From: Berkiella_A sp963976875
Lineage (GTDB): Bacteria > Pseudomonadota > Gammaproteobacteria > Berkiellales > Berkiellaceae
DNA: 64,000 nucleotides
Assembly: GCA_963976875.1 (NCBI GenBank)
Contig: CAXBML010000009.1
Span: 1-64,000 of the forward strand
Direction: 5' to 3'
The notes beneath the pieces are model-generated. The model was given only the letters and a program-made list of their open reading frames with translations, ran no database searches and was not told the origin of the DNA. Shown piece by piece: positions 1-7,080 of the stretch (within the stretch, counting starts at the first letter, position 1; every line of letters starts with the position of its first letter). A program made the translations under genes and the position numbers.

Positions 1-373
1 GACAAACTGCAAGTGATTCCTTTAGCTATACCCTCAATGGCGGCAGTCAAGCCACCGTCAGTATTAACATTACCGGTACCGACGATGCCCCAGTGGCGGT
101 GGCCAATAGCGCAAGCGTATCAGAAGACAATATCTTAAATGGTAGTAGCGTACTCACGAATGATACTGATGTCGATGGCGGACCTAAGTCTGTAATCGCA
201 GTCAATGGTGGCGCAGTTAACACGCCTATTTTATTAGCCTCCGGTGCGACAGTGACCATGCAAGCCAATGGGACTTATGTTTATAATCAAAATGGTGCCT
301 TTAACAGTTTAGGAGCCGGACAAACTGCAAGTGATTCCTTTAGCTATACCCTCAATGGCGGCAGTCAAGCCAC
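1..373 (+). repeat. Direct DNA repeat inside the adhesin (1-55 and 319-373)
   Basis: Bases 1-55 are identical to 319-373, giving a period of 318 bp (106 codons). Exact nucleotide identity, not only protein similarity, means the VCBS units are recently duplicated or homogenised. The array therefore probably continues upstream and may vary in copy number. Confidence 0.9.
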
Positions 374-1454
374 TGTGAGTATTACTATTAACGGAGTTGT
401 TGATGTTAACGATGCAGTCGACGATTTCTTCTTTGATGTAGAGAGTAATGTTCCTGACCCTGAACTTGACCCATTTATTGAAGATAACCTGTTAACCCCT
501 ACCTCAACTGTTTTAGCGAATGATTTAGGCGGTGGTAGCGGCGTAGTTACAGCCGTAAATGGAAGCGCAGCGAATGTTGGGCAAACTGTTCTATTGTCAA
601 CTGGCGCTACAATTATTATGCAATCAGATGGCACATTTACTTTTGATAGAAATGGTTCAGAAATCGCACCAACTTTTACCTATACACTTAATGGCGTAAG
701 TGTCGGTACAGTTACAGTAGGCCTTATTACCATAATAGACAATGAAGCCCCTATATTTCCTGTTCTGATCGACTTAGATGGGGATGGTTTGGAGCTGACA
801 CATGCGAGTTCAGGTGTGGCTATGGATGTCGACAATGATGATATTAATGAGAATATGGCTTGGGTTGAGGCAGATGATGGGCTGCTTGCAGTTGATTTAA
901 ACAGTAACGGTCACATTGATAGTATGGATGAGTTTGTGTTTACCAATCATGATGATTCTGCTCAAACTGATATGGAAGCCCTCCGCAATGTTTTTGATAC
1001 AAATCAAGATGGTCTACTTTCCAATGAGGATGATAACTGGAGCGATTTTGGTATATGGCAAGATTCAAATCAAGATGGTATTAATCAAGAAGGTGAGTTT
1101 TTCAGCCTGAATACACTTGGCTTTGTTGTGCTAGATTTGAACACAGATAATCAAGCTGAAACAATAAATGGTAACTATATTTTTGGGAAATCCCTGCTAA
1201 CTCATGAAGATGGTCATACTTTAGATGCATATGATGTTGGGTTAGATGTCAACGAGGTCCAAGCATTAACTGAACCGTTGAGTCTTGATGATGTATTAGC
1301 ATCTGACCCTCTATTTATTGAAGAAAGTATGGGGCAAAATGACAATGCTGTTTCAGAAGGTTCTGCAAGTTCAGAACCTGTTATCATGGAGGTATCTAAC
1401 GTCCTATCTGCACTAGAGCTGGATAATAGTCAAGCAGATGGCAGCATTATGTAG
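1..1454 (+). CDS. C-terminal part of a large VCBS/cadherin-like repeat adhesin (5' end outside window)
   Basis: The frame is open from the first bases, so the gene begins upstream of the window. About 106-residue beta-rich repeats are visible, each ending in a segment like SDSFSYTLNGGSQATVSI, which occurs at the very start and again about 106 residues later. The repeat type matches VCBS/cadherin-like domains of type I secreted adhesins. After the repeats comes a Ca-binding-like tail: a DLDGDGLEL motif, then several Asp/Asn-rich loops (DLNSNGHID, DTNQDGLLS, DSNQDGINQ) resembling EF-hand or dockerin loops. The last ~100 residues are acidic. Such proteins are usually giant, surface-exposed and exported by type I secretion. 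No nonapeptide RTX (GGxGxDxLx) repeats are seen in this part. The family call is firm; the role in adhesion is inferred. Confidence 0.85.
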   Translation, partial: QTASDSFSYTLNGGSQATVSINITGTDDAPVAVANSASVSEDNILNGSSVLTNDTDVDGGPKSVIAVNGGAVNTPILLASGATVTMQANGTYVYNQNGAFNSLGAGQTASDSFSYTLNGGSQATVSITINGVVDVNDAVDDFFFDVESNVPDPELDPFIEDNLLTPTSTVLANDLGGGSGVVTAVNGSAANVGQTVLLSTGATIIMQSDGTFTFDRNGSEIAPTFTYTLNGVSVGTVTVGLITIIDNEAPIFPVLIDLDGDGLELTHASSGVAMDVDNDDINENMAWVEADDGLLAVDLNSNGHIDSMDEFVFTNHDDSAQTDMEALRNVFDTNQDGLLSNEDDNWSDFGIWQDSNQDGINQEGEFFSLNTLGFVVLDLNTDNQAETINGNYIFGKSLLTHEDGHTLDAYDVGLDVNEVQALTEPLSLDDVLASDPLFIEESMGQNDNAVSEGSASSEPVIMEVSNVLSALELDNSQADGSIM

Positions 1455-1561
1455 GGGGCACTATTTTTTAGCAAGCATTTATGAGGTTGCGCAATAATAA
1501 TCGATTCTGCCGTATATACGAATGATTCAGTTGGAAAATTACAATATATATTCCAATAATC

Positions 1562-1624
1562 ATGCAGCCTTGGTATATCGTCATCCTCTATGAATTTGCG
1601 ATAATTGCTATACCAAGGCTGCAT
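1562..1624. repeat. Perfect 16-bp inverted repeat between the adhesin and DUF4015 genes
   Basis: ATGCAGCCTTGGTATA at 1562-1577 is the exact reverse complement of 1609-1624, with a 31-base spacer. It lies between two convergent genes. There is no T-run after either arm, so it is not a typical Rho-independent terminator. It could be a long hairpin, a protein-binding palindrome or a small mobile-repeat remnant. Confidence 0.75.
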
Positions 1625-1646
1625 TGATAAGTGTTAGGTTTATGTT

Positions 1647-2651
1647 CTATCGGGCTCTTTGCCGTTGCTTGAATGCTTTCCATTTTTCCATATCAATATT
1701 GGTTTTATAATGTTGCTTCTGCTTTTTAGGTCGTGATTTGCTTTTTGACTTGGGAGCAAAATTAAAGTCGGCCTGCACGGTCTGACCATTATTTTTTAGT
1801 TTTAATGCTTTAAACAAGGCACCGTATTTGTTGTTTGCACTCCAAACATACCAGCCATCAGAGTCATTATCTTCAACGGCTCTTATTTGTTCTAAAATAT
1901 AAGCAATCTTTGTATCTGTAGACATTTTGTATCTAAAATTTGTTGCTTCTATATAGGGTTTTATTTTAAATGGGGGCTTATTGTTGAATTGCAAGCGCAT
2001 AGCTTTAAGGGATTTATTAATCGTTTCATATGGGCGATTAGAGTGGTAACTATATGGCTTATAGTGACTTGGGTAAACCATTGGACATACCGCATCTACA
2101 GATGGGGCGAACAACCGAACATCCTGCCCTATACGTGTGGACGGCTTGAAGCTGGCTTCTCCAAAAACGTCTATTTGTAGGGGGACATTATTCTGACTCT
2201 TGAACCATTTAATCACATTGTGAATATCTACTGAATTTTGACTGGAGGGGCGCTGCTTTGTAGAGTATCTTATGTAGTCTAATTGGATTTCATCAGCACC
2301 ATATTTAATAGCAGCGTCAACTAGATGATATTTTTTCTTCCAGTAATTTAAAGAGCGAACTTGGTTAATATTTCCGCCTTTGGCAAATACAACTATACGT
2401 GCGACATAGCGTATACCATTCGACTTTATCAGCTTAATATTTTTACTATAGCTTCTTGTGTCTTTTTTTAAATCAACAACAAAAGTATTAATGCCCACTT
2501 CTTTAGATTGGTTAATCAGCTGCGTGAGATATTGTGTATTTGCCAGCGTTGACTGGGTAATATAGATACCCTTATCAAACGCTTGTGCAGATGTTGCGTA
2601 AATTAGCGAAAACTTCAGAACCAAGCAAAACAGCAGTGAATAAAATTTCAT
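1647..2651 (-). CDS. Exported DUF4015 putative glycoside-hydrolase-like protein
   Basis: The chosen start (ATG at 2651) gives a protein beginning MKFYSLLFCLVLKFSLIYA, a good Sec signal peptide ending near SAQA. An ATG-like start 30 bases upstream would bury that signal. The body fits the DUF4015 (PF13200) TIM-barrel family: FDKGIYITQSTL at the mature N-terminus, a VDLKKDT strand, then the family hallmark DEIQLDYIRYS and a CPMVYPSHY segment. DUF4015 proteins are thought to be glycoside-hydrolase-like and act on cell-envelope polysaccharide, but the substrate is unknown. The C-terminus is very basic (KSKSRPKKQKQ). It stands alone, convergent with the adhesin and divergent from the SNARE-like gene. 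Confidence 0.8.
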   Translation of the reverse strand: MKFYSLLFCLVLKFSLIYATSAQAFDKGIYITQSTLANTQYLTQLINQSKEVGINTFVVDLKKDTRSYSKNIKLIKSNGIRYVARIVVFAKGGNINQVRSLNYWKKKYHLVDAAIKYGADEIQLDYIRYSTKQRPSSQNSVDIHNVIKWFKSQNNVPLQIDVFGEASFKPSTRIGQDVRLFAPSVDAVCPMVYPSHYKPYSYHSNRPYETINKSLKAMRLQFNNKPPFKIKPYIEATNFRYKMSTDTKIAYILEQIRAVEDNDSDGWYVWSANNKYGALFKALKLKNNGQTVQADFNFAPKSKSKSRPKKQKQHYKTNIDMEKWKAFKQRQRAR

Positions 2652-2742
2652 TTCAGATACCCGAATAATATTACATGTCAATTTTTCGACACATACTAAA
2701 ATTAGCTTAACTATATTTATAAGCAGTATTCAGTTTGAAACC

Positions 2743-2755
2743 GAAATGGTATAAA
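2743..2755 (+). promoter_or_regulatory. Extended -10 promoter for the SNARE-like gene
   Basis: The stretch GAAATGGTATAAA contains a TGnTATAAA extended -10 element 27 bases before the ATG at 2782. No good -35 is seen at 16-18 bp, which is usual for extended -10 promoters. The 12-mer GAAATGGTATAA recurs exactly upstream of the ankyrin gene (45354-45365). Confidence 0.5.
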
Positions 2756-2781
2756 GGTAAGACTGCTTTAAGGAGAATTTT

Positions 2782-3474
2782 ATGGGTAGGGAAAGGAAAA
2801 AAAATCACAATGTAGAACCAGTTGATATTATTATCGACACGCGAAGTTCACCCCAATCGCAAAAAGACAAAATTCACAATGTTGTCAAAGACTCCAATAA
2901 AACTGCGCATCGTATTTTGGATATAGCTCAAGACACACGCGACATTGCAGATAGCACAAATGATAAAGTTCATGAGCAGGGTGAACAAATAGACGATATT
3001 GCTGGAACAGTAGCTGATACTAATTTTGCTGCACATAAAGCCAAATCACATGCAAAAAATATTAATAGTGTCTGGCATGCAATAGGGCATGCCATCAAGA
3101 AGTTTTTCACCCCTAAATGTTTGCAATCCCAAAAGACAGAAATAGATGATACCGTCAAAGATGTCTTTCAATCTACACGAGATAAAGAGCGCGCTGACAA
3201 GAAAAAAGGGCATCACAAAGATGAATCTGGCGATTCTAAACCTGCGATCACTATTTTATTCGATAGTCAAACTCAAGTGGTAGATGCAGATACCTTTGAG
3301 ACATTAACCACGGTGGAAGATGTATTAGGTCAAATGAATAGTTTGGCTAGACAAACAAATAGAGAAGTACGTCGTCAAAATGGTGTTTTAGATCAAGTGA
3401 AAGATATTGCTATAGACACGAATGAAACTTTAGATGACACCAATGCTGTCGCAAAAAAATATCTTAAAGCTTAA
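2782..3474 (+). CDS. SNAP-25-like Qbc-SNARE mimic (candidate secreted effector)
   Basis: The 230-aa protein begins after a strong AAGGAG ribosome site. It contains two SNARE-type coiled coils. Helix 1 (residues ~41-95) has HEQGEQIDDI around Gln66, which lines up without gaps with DEQGEQLERI around the zero-layer Gln53 of SNAP-25. The preceding TAHRILDIAQDTRD matches STRRMLQLVEESKD position by position. Helix 2 (~177-228) has EVRRQNGVLDQV around Gln199, matching EIDTQNRQIDRI around Gln174. The alignment then runs ungapped to TNAVAKKYL versus ANQRATKML, and both proteins end right after the helix. The ~80-residue linker holds the only cysteine (Cys113, in FFTPKCLQ), near where SNAP-25 is palmitoylated. 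No TM segment or signal peptide is seen. The SNAP-25 comparison is from memory. A Qbc architecture in a bacterium is unusual; inferred role is interference with host membrane fusion. Confidence 0.8.
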   Translation: MGRERKKNHNVEPVDIIIDTRSSPQSQKDKIHNVVKDSNKTAHRILDIAQDTRDIADSTNDKVHEQGEQIDDIAGTVADTNFAAHKAKSHAKNINSVWHAIGHAIKKFFTPKCLQSQKTEIDDTVKDVFQSTRDKERADKKKGHHKDESGDSKPAITILFDSQTQVVDADTFETLTTVEDVLGQMNSLARQTNREVRRQNGVLDQVKDIAIDTNETLDDTNAVAKKYLKA

Positions 3475-3602
3475 CGAAAATACAGAGGTTATTATGAGGG
3501 CGATACCCTTTGTTAAAGCGGTAACAAACAAACGATCAGTTTCATCTTAATAGAGAACCTTATAAGCTGATTTTTTATCAATATAATTCTTTGGGTGATA
3601 TT

Positions 3603-4091
3603 ATGGCTAATTATTTAGGTCAGAATAATATTCAAGCTGGAATATCCTTAGGTGTTGCCAGTCTTCTTGCCGGTTATTGTTATTCTTTTGGTTGGTCTGC
3701 CCTGTCTGGATTAGGGTTGGTTGTGACCTCAGGAGCCGGTGTCTATGTACTTTTTAAATTGGCAGAACTTTGTGTCTCGCTTAAAACTTTAGTAGACAGT
3801 TGTAACGATACGGTGAATCAAGTCAACATGCATTTACTATCCGAAGTCGAACAAACCGTTAAAAAAGCAAATGACTTGGCTGACAAATTAGATGGTGCTT
3901 TGGGGACGGTTTCCACTGATATGCTGCCTGAAGCGCATAAAACTTTACTGAATGTCCAAGCCATGACGGAAGAAGCCAATAAAGCTGTAGAGCGTGCCAG
4001 CGGCAAAGTGGATGAGATGCTGTCTGGCCAAATGGTTTTACAGCTAGGAACTGCTTCCTCTCAAGCACATATTCATGCGCTTAAGCACTAA
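3603..4091 (+). CDS. Two-TM coiled-coil membrane protein, IncA-like layout
   Basis: The start chosen is ATG 3603 with GGGTGA just before it; a TTG at 3591 would overlap that ribosome site. The 162-aa product has two hydrophobic segments at about residues 12-30 and 34-56, separated by a very short turn. A long heptad-rich helix follows (~60-140: LSEVEQTVKKANDLADKL, MTEEANKAVERASGKV). This N-terminal hairpin plus coiled coil resembles inclusion-membrane (Inc) proteins and other SNARE-like bacterial proteins in layout only; there is no family-level sequence match I recognise. It lies 128 bases downstream of the SNARE-like gene on the same strand with no obvious terminator between, so the two may be co-expressed. 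Function unknown. Confidence 0.65.
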   Translation: MANYLGQNNIQAGISLGVASLLAGYCYSFGWSALSGLGLVVTSGAGVYVLFKLAELCVSLKTLVDSCNDTVNQVNMHLLSEVEQTVKKANDLADKLDGALGTVSTDMLPEAHKTLLNVQAMTEEANKAVERASGKVDEMLSGQMVLQLGTASSQAHIHALKH

Positions 4092-4246
4092 AAATTAAGA
4101 CACCGATGTCACAATACGATATTAATGATATCAATTTAGCTCGGGACAGTGGCTTATTCCTACCTTAATATAAGTAATCGATTCAAGATCATCTGCATAT
4201 ACACTAAAATCCCACCTTAATATTTTTAAAGTTTACTAAATTACTG

Positions 4247-4274
4247 TTGACTGTTGTTGGATAACAGGTATAAT
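4247..4274 (+). promoter_or_regulatory. Near-consensus sigma-70 promoter of the microcin-like gene
   Basis: TTGACT at 4247-4252 is followed after 16 bases by a perfect TATAAT at 4269-4274. Transcription would begin near 4281, giving a ~40-base leader before the ATG at 4321. It is the best-matching promoter I found in the window, suggesting strong expression of the peptide. Confidence 0.75.
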
Positions 4275-4320
4275 GCAGGCAACTAAATAATTGATATTAA
4301 TGAACCTTCAGAGGTGTTGT

Positions 4321-4587
4321 ATGAAGCTTTTAACATGTACTGATATATTGCTAGTCAGCGGCGGCTATGGTTCGTCAACCACAGGGACAGAAGCACTTAA
4401 AGTCAAAGAAGATGGATTTAAAGTCCCAGGCTTGAGCCAGAAGCAGTGGACGCAAATAGCCGGGATGATAACATCTGCTATTGTTTCCCATAATATGGCA
4501 GCGGGGCCACAAAAATCAGCAATAGCAATTACTGGATTTGCGGCCGTTAATTGGCTTTGTAACGTTGGTTTCTCTCTGCTTGATTGA
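4321..4587 (+). CDS. Microcin/class II bacteriocin-like precursor with double-glycine leader
   Basis: The ATG at 4321 is preceded by GAGGTG four bases upstream; an in-frame ATA/ATG region earlier lacks a ribosome site. The 88-aa product starts MKLLTCTDILLVSGG, a 15-residue leader of the microcin V type (compare MRTLTLNELDSVSGG of colicin V). The predicted mature peptide of 73 residues begins YGSSTTGTE and has a hydrophobic, Gly/Ala-rich second half (TQIAGMITSAIVSHNMAAG, then AIAITGFAAVNWLCNVGF) consistent with membrane insertion. Two Cys occur, one in the leader and one near the C-terminus. Known precursors of this kind are cleaved after GG and exported by peptidase-containing ABC transporters. 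None is nearby, and no immunity gene is obvious, so antibacterial function is inferred. Confidence 0.65.
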   Translation: MKLLTCTDILLVSGGYGSSTTGTEALKVKEDGFKVPGLSQKQWTQIAGMITSAIVSHNMAAGPQKSAIAITGFAAVNWLCNVGFSLLD

Positions 4588-4598
4588 GATATTCAGGA

Positions 4599-5054
4599 TT
4601 ATTGCCAAAGGTTATTATGGGATAAGTCGAGGGTGAATGATGGACGCGCAATGGCTTGTAGCTGGCGACCTTTACCTTCGGGACCAATTTTATTTTTAGC
4701 GAGTATTAAATGTTTAATGTTAGAGTTGGTTGCATGTTTTAAAAGCTCTAGTGCACCTGGCGCGCAAATAAAATTTCTCGTTAAATTGACCTTCGTGACC
4801 CCAGTTTTTTTGATGGCATTTAAAAATTGCTGCGCACCATTGGACCCTAGGTAGTTGAAAGCTAGACTGATAGACTCTATTGGTGTTTGTTGGATAGCTT
4901 CTCCAATAGACTCAGCCATAGCACTGTTGATTCCTTTAAATGAGAAATCGACATGCTTATATTTATATTTCAGAACAACCTCTCTAAATTTAGTGAAATC
5001 ACCTTCTTTGATTTGCTGAATAATATATTTCGATGGGAAATACACGGTTTGCAT
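4599..5054 (-). CDS. Small leucine-rich-repeat protein, copy 1
   Basis: The 151-aa product opens MQTVYFPSKYIIQQIKEGDF and then carries about four LRR units of the ribonuclease-inhibitor/NLR type: VDFSFKGINSAMAESIGEAI, ISLAFNYLGSNGAQQFLNAI, VNLTRNFICAPGALELLKHA and LILAKNKIGPEGKGRQLQAI, closing with LDLSHNNLW. Eukaryotic-type LRRs bind other proteins and are common in effectors of amoeba-associated bacteria. A full-length paralogue with the same start and end motifs lies at 44686-45138. It is convergent with the microcin-like gene, 11 bases away. No signal peptide. The fold is clear; the partner is unknown. Confidence 0.8.
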   Translation of the reverse strand: MQTVYFPSKYIIQQIKEGDFTKFREVVLKYKYKHVDFSFKGINSAMAESIGEAIQQTPIESISLAFNYLGSNGAQQFLNAIKKTGVTKVNLTRNFICAPGALELLKHATNSNIKHLILAKNKIGPEGKGRQLQAIARPSFTLDLSHNNLWQ

Positions 5055-5083
5055 TAATTCTCCCCTATGTGTGAACTAAAGTT

Positions 5084-5290
5084 CTAACTATATTTTGTAT
5101 TTAGGCATTTTGTCATGTATGATTCATAACTTCCAGAAGAATCAGATGGCCGCTCAATATTTCCTGCTAAGCTTTTGTTTAAGAAAGCAAAGGAGGGGTT
5201 TGATGCATATACGCCAATTATTGATGTGCATATAGGGATGATAAGGATAGCAGCAGCACCGCTATCAATTTTGTAGGACATAAAGCTCAT
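5084..5290 (-). CDS. Possible small protein of unknown function
   Basis: An open frame of 68 codons with ATG at 5290 encodes a peptide with one hydrophobic segment (GAAAILIIPICTSIIGVYA) and a Ser-rich tail. It lies between the LRR gene and the translocase on the same strand as the LRR gene, in a stretch of about 360 bases with no other candidate. No ribosome site precedes the ATG, and no family is recognised. It may be a chance ORF. Confidence 0.25.
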   Translation of the reverse strand: MSFMSYKIDSGAAAILIIPICTSIIGVYASNPSFAFLNKSLAGNIERPSDSSGSYESYMTKCLNTKYS

Positions 5291-5414
5291 CGGGCTGGTG
5301 AAAAGGGCAGCGAGAAAATAATTTTATCACTATTATTTCGGACTTGCCTATTGAAATTTCTGGGGCTGCCGATACTTAGTGATAAGACACATTTTTAGAG
5401 TAAATTACTGTCCT

Positions 5415-6929
5415 ATGGAACACTCAGAACCTAAAACTAAATTACAACATATTAGACATTTTCTTTGGCCTATCTATGGTATAGAGCATAAGAAATTTCT
5501 GCCTATGACCATTATGATTTCATTAATCTTGTTTGATTACACGATTATGAGAAATACAAAAGACGTATTGGTCACCTCTGCTACAGGCGGGTCGGAAATT
5601 ATTACTTTCCTAAAAGTCTGGATCGTTTTGCCACTCGCTGTCGTTTCTTTCTTCATTTATTCGAAGTTGAGTAGCATATATTCGAGACAAACCGTTTTTT
5701 ACTCTACTGTCTTATTTTTCTTAGGGTTTTTCGCCTTGTTTGCCCTAGTTTTGTATCCCAATCAAGCATTAATTCATCCTACGAGTAGTGCTGAATGGCT
5801 AAGCCAGCAATTACCTGATGGCTTCAACAATATTATCAATATTTATAAATATTGGTCATTTTCGCTTTTTTATGCATTATCAGAACTTTGGGGTTCTATG
5901 ATTGCGACGTTACTGTTTTGGCAATTTGCCAATAGTATCGTAAAAGTTGCAGAAGCTAAGCGTTTTTACGCCCACTTTTACTTGTTAGCTAACTTGGCGA
6001 CAGCGTTCTCTGGTATTGTCTCAAAATACTGTGCTGGTATGGGTAAAGACATAACTGATCGCACATTAGCCTACGGCGTGACTTTGAATTATATGATGGG
6101 AATTGTTGTGGCATGTGGTCTTGTGCTTTTAGCGTTGTACTACTACATGGATAAAAAGGTACTAACCGACGAGCGATTAGTCGATTCAGGTGACATTAAA
6201 AAGACTAAGAAAAAGCTCAAAATGAGCATGAAAGAGAGCATCAAGTTCATCGCAACGTCGCCTTACCTGTTATGGGTGGCTGTATTAGTGGTGTCTTATG
6301 GTATTTCAATTAACTTGGTTGAAGTGGCTTGGAAAAACCAAGTACATGCTAACTTTAGTGATCCATCCGCACAACAAGCATTTTGGGGTACTTTCGTCAG
6401 TTATGCAGGCATATCGACTTTTGTTACCATCTTAGTGGGTAGTTCTTTGATTCGAGCATTGGGATGGAAAGTAGGTGCATTAGCGACGCCTGTTATTATA
6501 GGTATCACGGGCTCACTATTTTTCTATACTATTATATTCCCGGATTCTGTTAATCCGCTCGTATCTACATTAGGCATGACAGCCTTAGGATTTGCCGTTA
6601 TCTTGGGTGCGGTTCAAAATATCTTAAGTAAGAGTACGAAGTACGCACTCTTCGATCCAACTAAAGAAATGAGTTACATTCCTTTAGATGAAGAGTCTAA
6701 AGTGAAAGGTAAAGCTGCGGTTGATGTTGTGGGTGGACGCTTAGGTAAAGCAGGCGGCGCACTACTACAACAAATGATGTTCTTGTTTATTGGCCCAGTA
6801 ATGGTTATCGCGCCTTATTCTGCAACAATAATGGTTGTTATTGTTATAATTTGGATTATCGCAGTTCTAAAACTATACAAGCTATTTGTGGCAGCAGGTG
6901 GAGAACACGCACCTGATACCAAAAAGTAG
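5415..6929 (+). CDS. ATP/ADP translocase (Tlc/NTT family nucleotide transporter)
   Basis: This polytopic protein of ~504 aa has about 11-12 membrane segments and belongs to the TLC family (PF03219), typified by Rickettsia Tlc1 (~500 aa) and chlamydial Npt proteins. Seen motifs include IMRNTKDVLVTSA after TM1, the charged loop KKTKKKLKMSMKESIKF mid-protein, and FDPTKEMSYIPLDEESKVKGKAAVDVVG in the last third, which is strongly conserved in the family. The ATG at 5415 gives the usual short N-terminus; a GTG at 5379 would add 12 residues. The family exchanges host ATP for ADP or imports other nucleotides, and marks obligate or near-obligate intracellular bacteria. Exact substrate cannot be told from sequence. 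A terminator follows. Confidence 0.93.
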   Translation: MEHSEPKTKLQHIRHFLWPIYGIEHKKFLPMTIMISLILFDYTIMRNTKDVLVTSATGGSEIITFLKVWIVLPLAVVSFFIYSKLSSIYSRQTVFYSTVLFFLGFFALFALVLYPNQALIHPTSSAEWLSQQLPDGFNNIINIYKYWSFSLFYALSELWGSMIATLLFWQFANSIVKVAEAKRFYAHFYLLANLATAFSGIVSKYCAGMGKDITDRTLAYGVTLNYMMGIVVACGLVLLALYYYMDKKVLTDERLVDSGDIKKTKKKLKMSMKESIKFIATSPYLLWVAVLVVSYGISINLVEVAWKNQVHANFSDPSAQQAFWGTFVSYAGISTFVTILVGSSLIRALGWKVGALATPVIIGITGSLFFYTIIFPDSVNPLVSTLGMTALGFAVILGAVQNILSKSTKYALFDPTKEMSYIPLDEESKVKGKAAVDVVGGRLGKAGGALLQQMMFLFIGPVMVIAPYSATIMVVIVIIWIIAVLKLYKLFVAAGGEHAPDTKK

Positions 6930-6952
6930 CCTTAAACCCAAACGCTAAATAT

Positions 6953-6983
6953 AATAGGCAGTTGCATACTGCCTATTTTTTTT
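6953..6983 (+). terminator. Rho-independent terminator after the translocase gene
   Basis: A 9-bp perfect stem AATAGGCAG/CTGCCTATT with a 7-base loop is followed by a run of eight T. It ends transcription of the translocase 24 bases after its stop codon. Confidence 0.9.
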
Positions 6984-7080
6984 GCTGGGTATTTTCCCTT
7001 GGGTTTTCTTTTTAGTCTACTTGCTAATGTGTTAATATTCAGCATTGATACTTTTTGATGTTACATATTCAAGACTTCCT

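Noticed and set aside
3494..3550. 18-codon ORF (MRAIPFVKAVTNKRSVSS) with a good AGAGG ribosome site between the SNARE-like and two-TM genes
   Set aside because: Too short to support as a gene; could be a leader peptide or chance. No coding evidence beyond the ribosome site.
4160..4225. Two CTTAATAT elements upstream of the microcin-like gene that resemble PmrA half-sites of Legionella effectors
   Set aside because: The spacing is ~55 bases rather than a tandem site, and such AT-rich words are expected by chance here.
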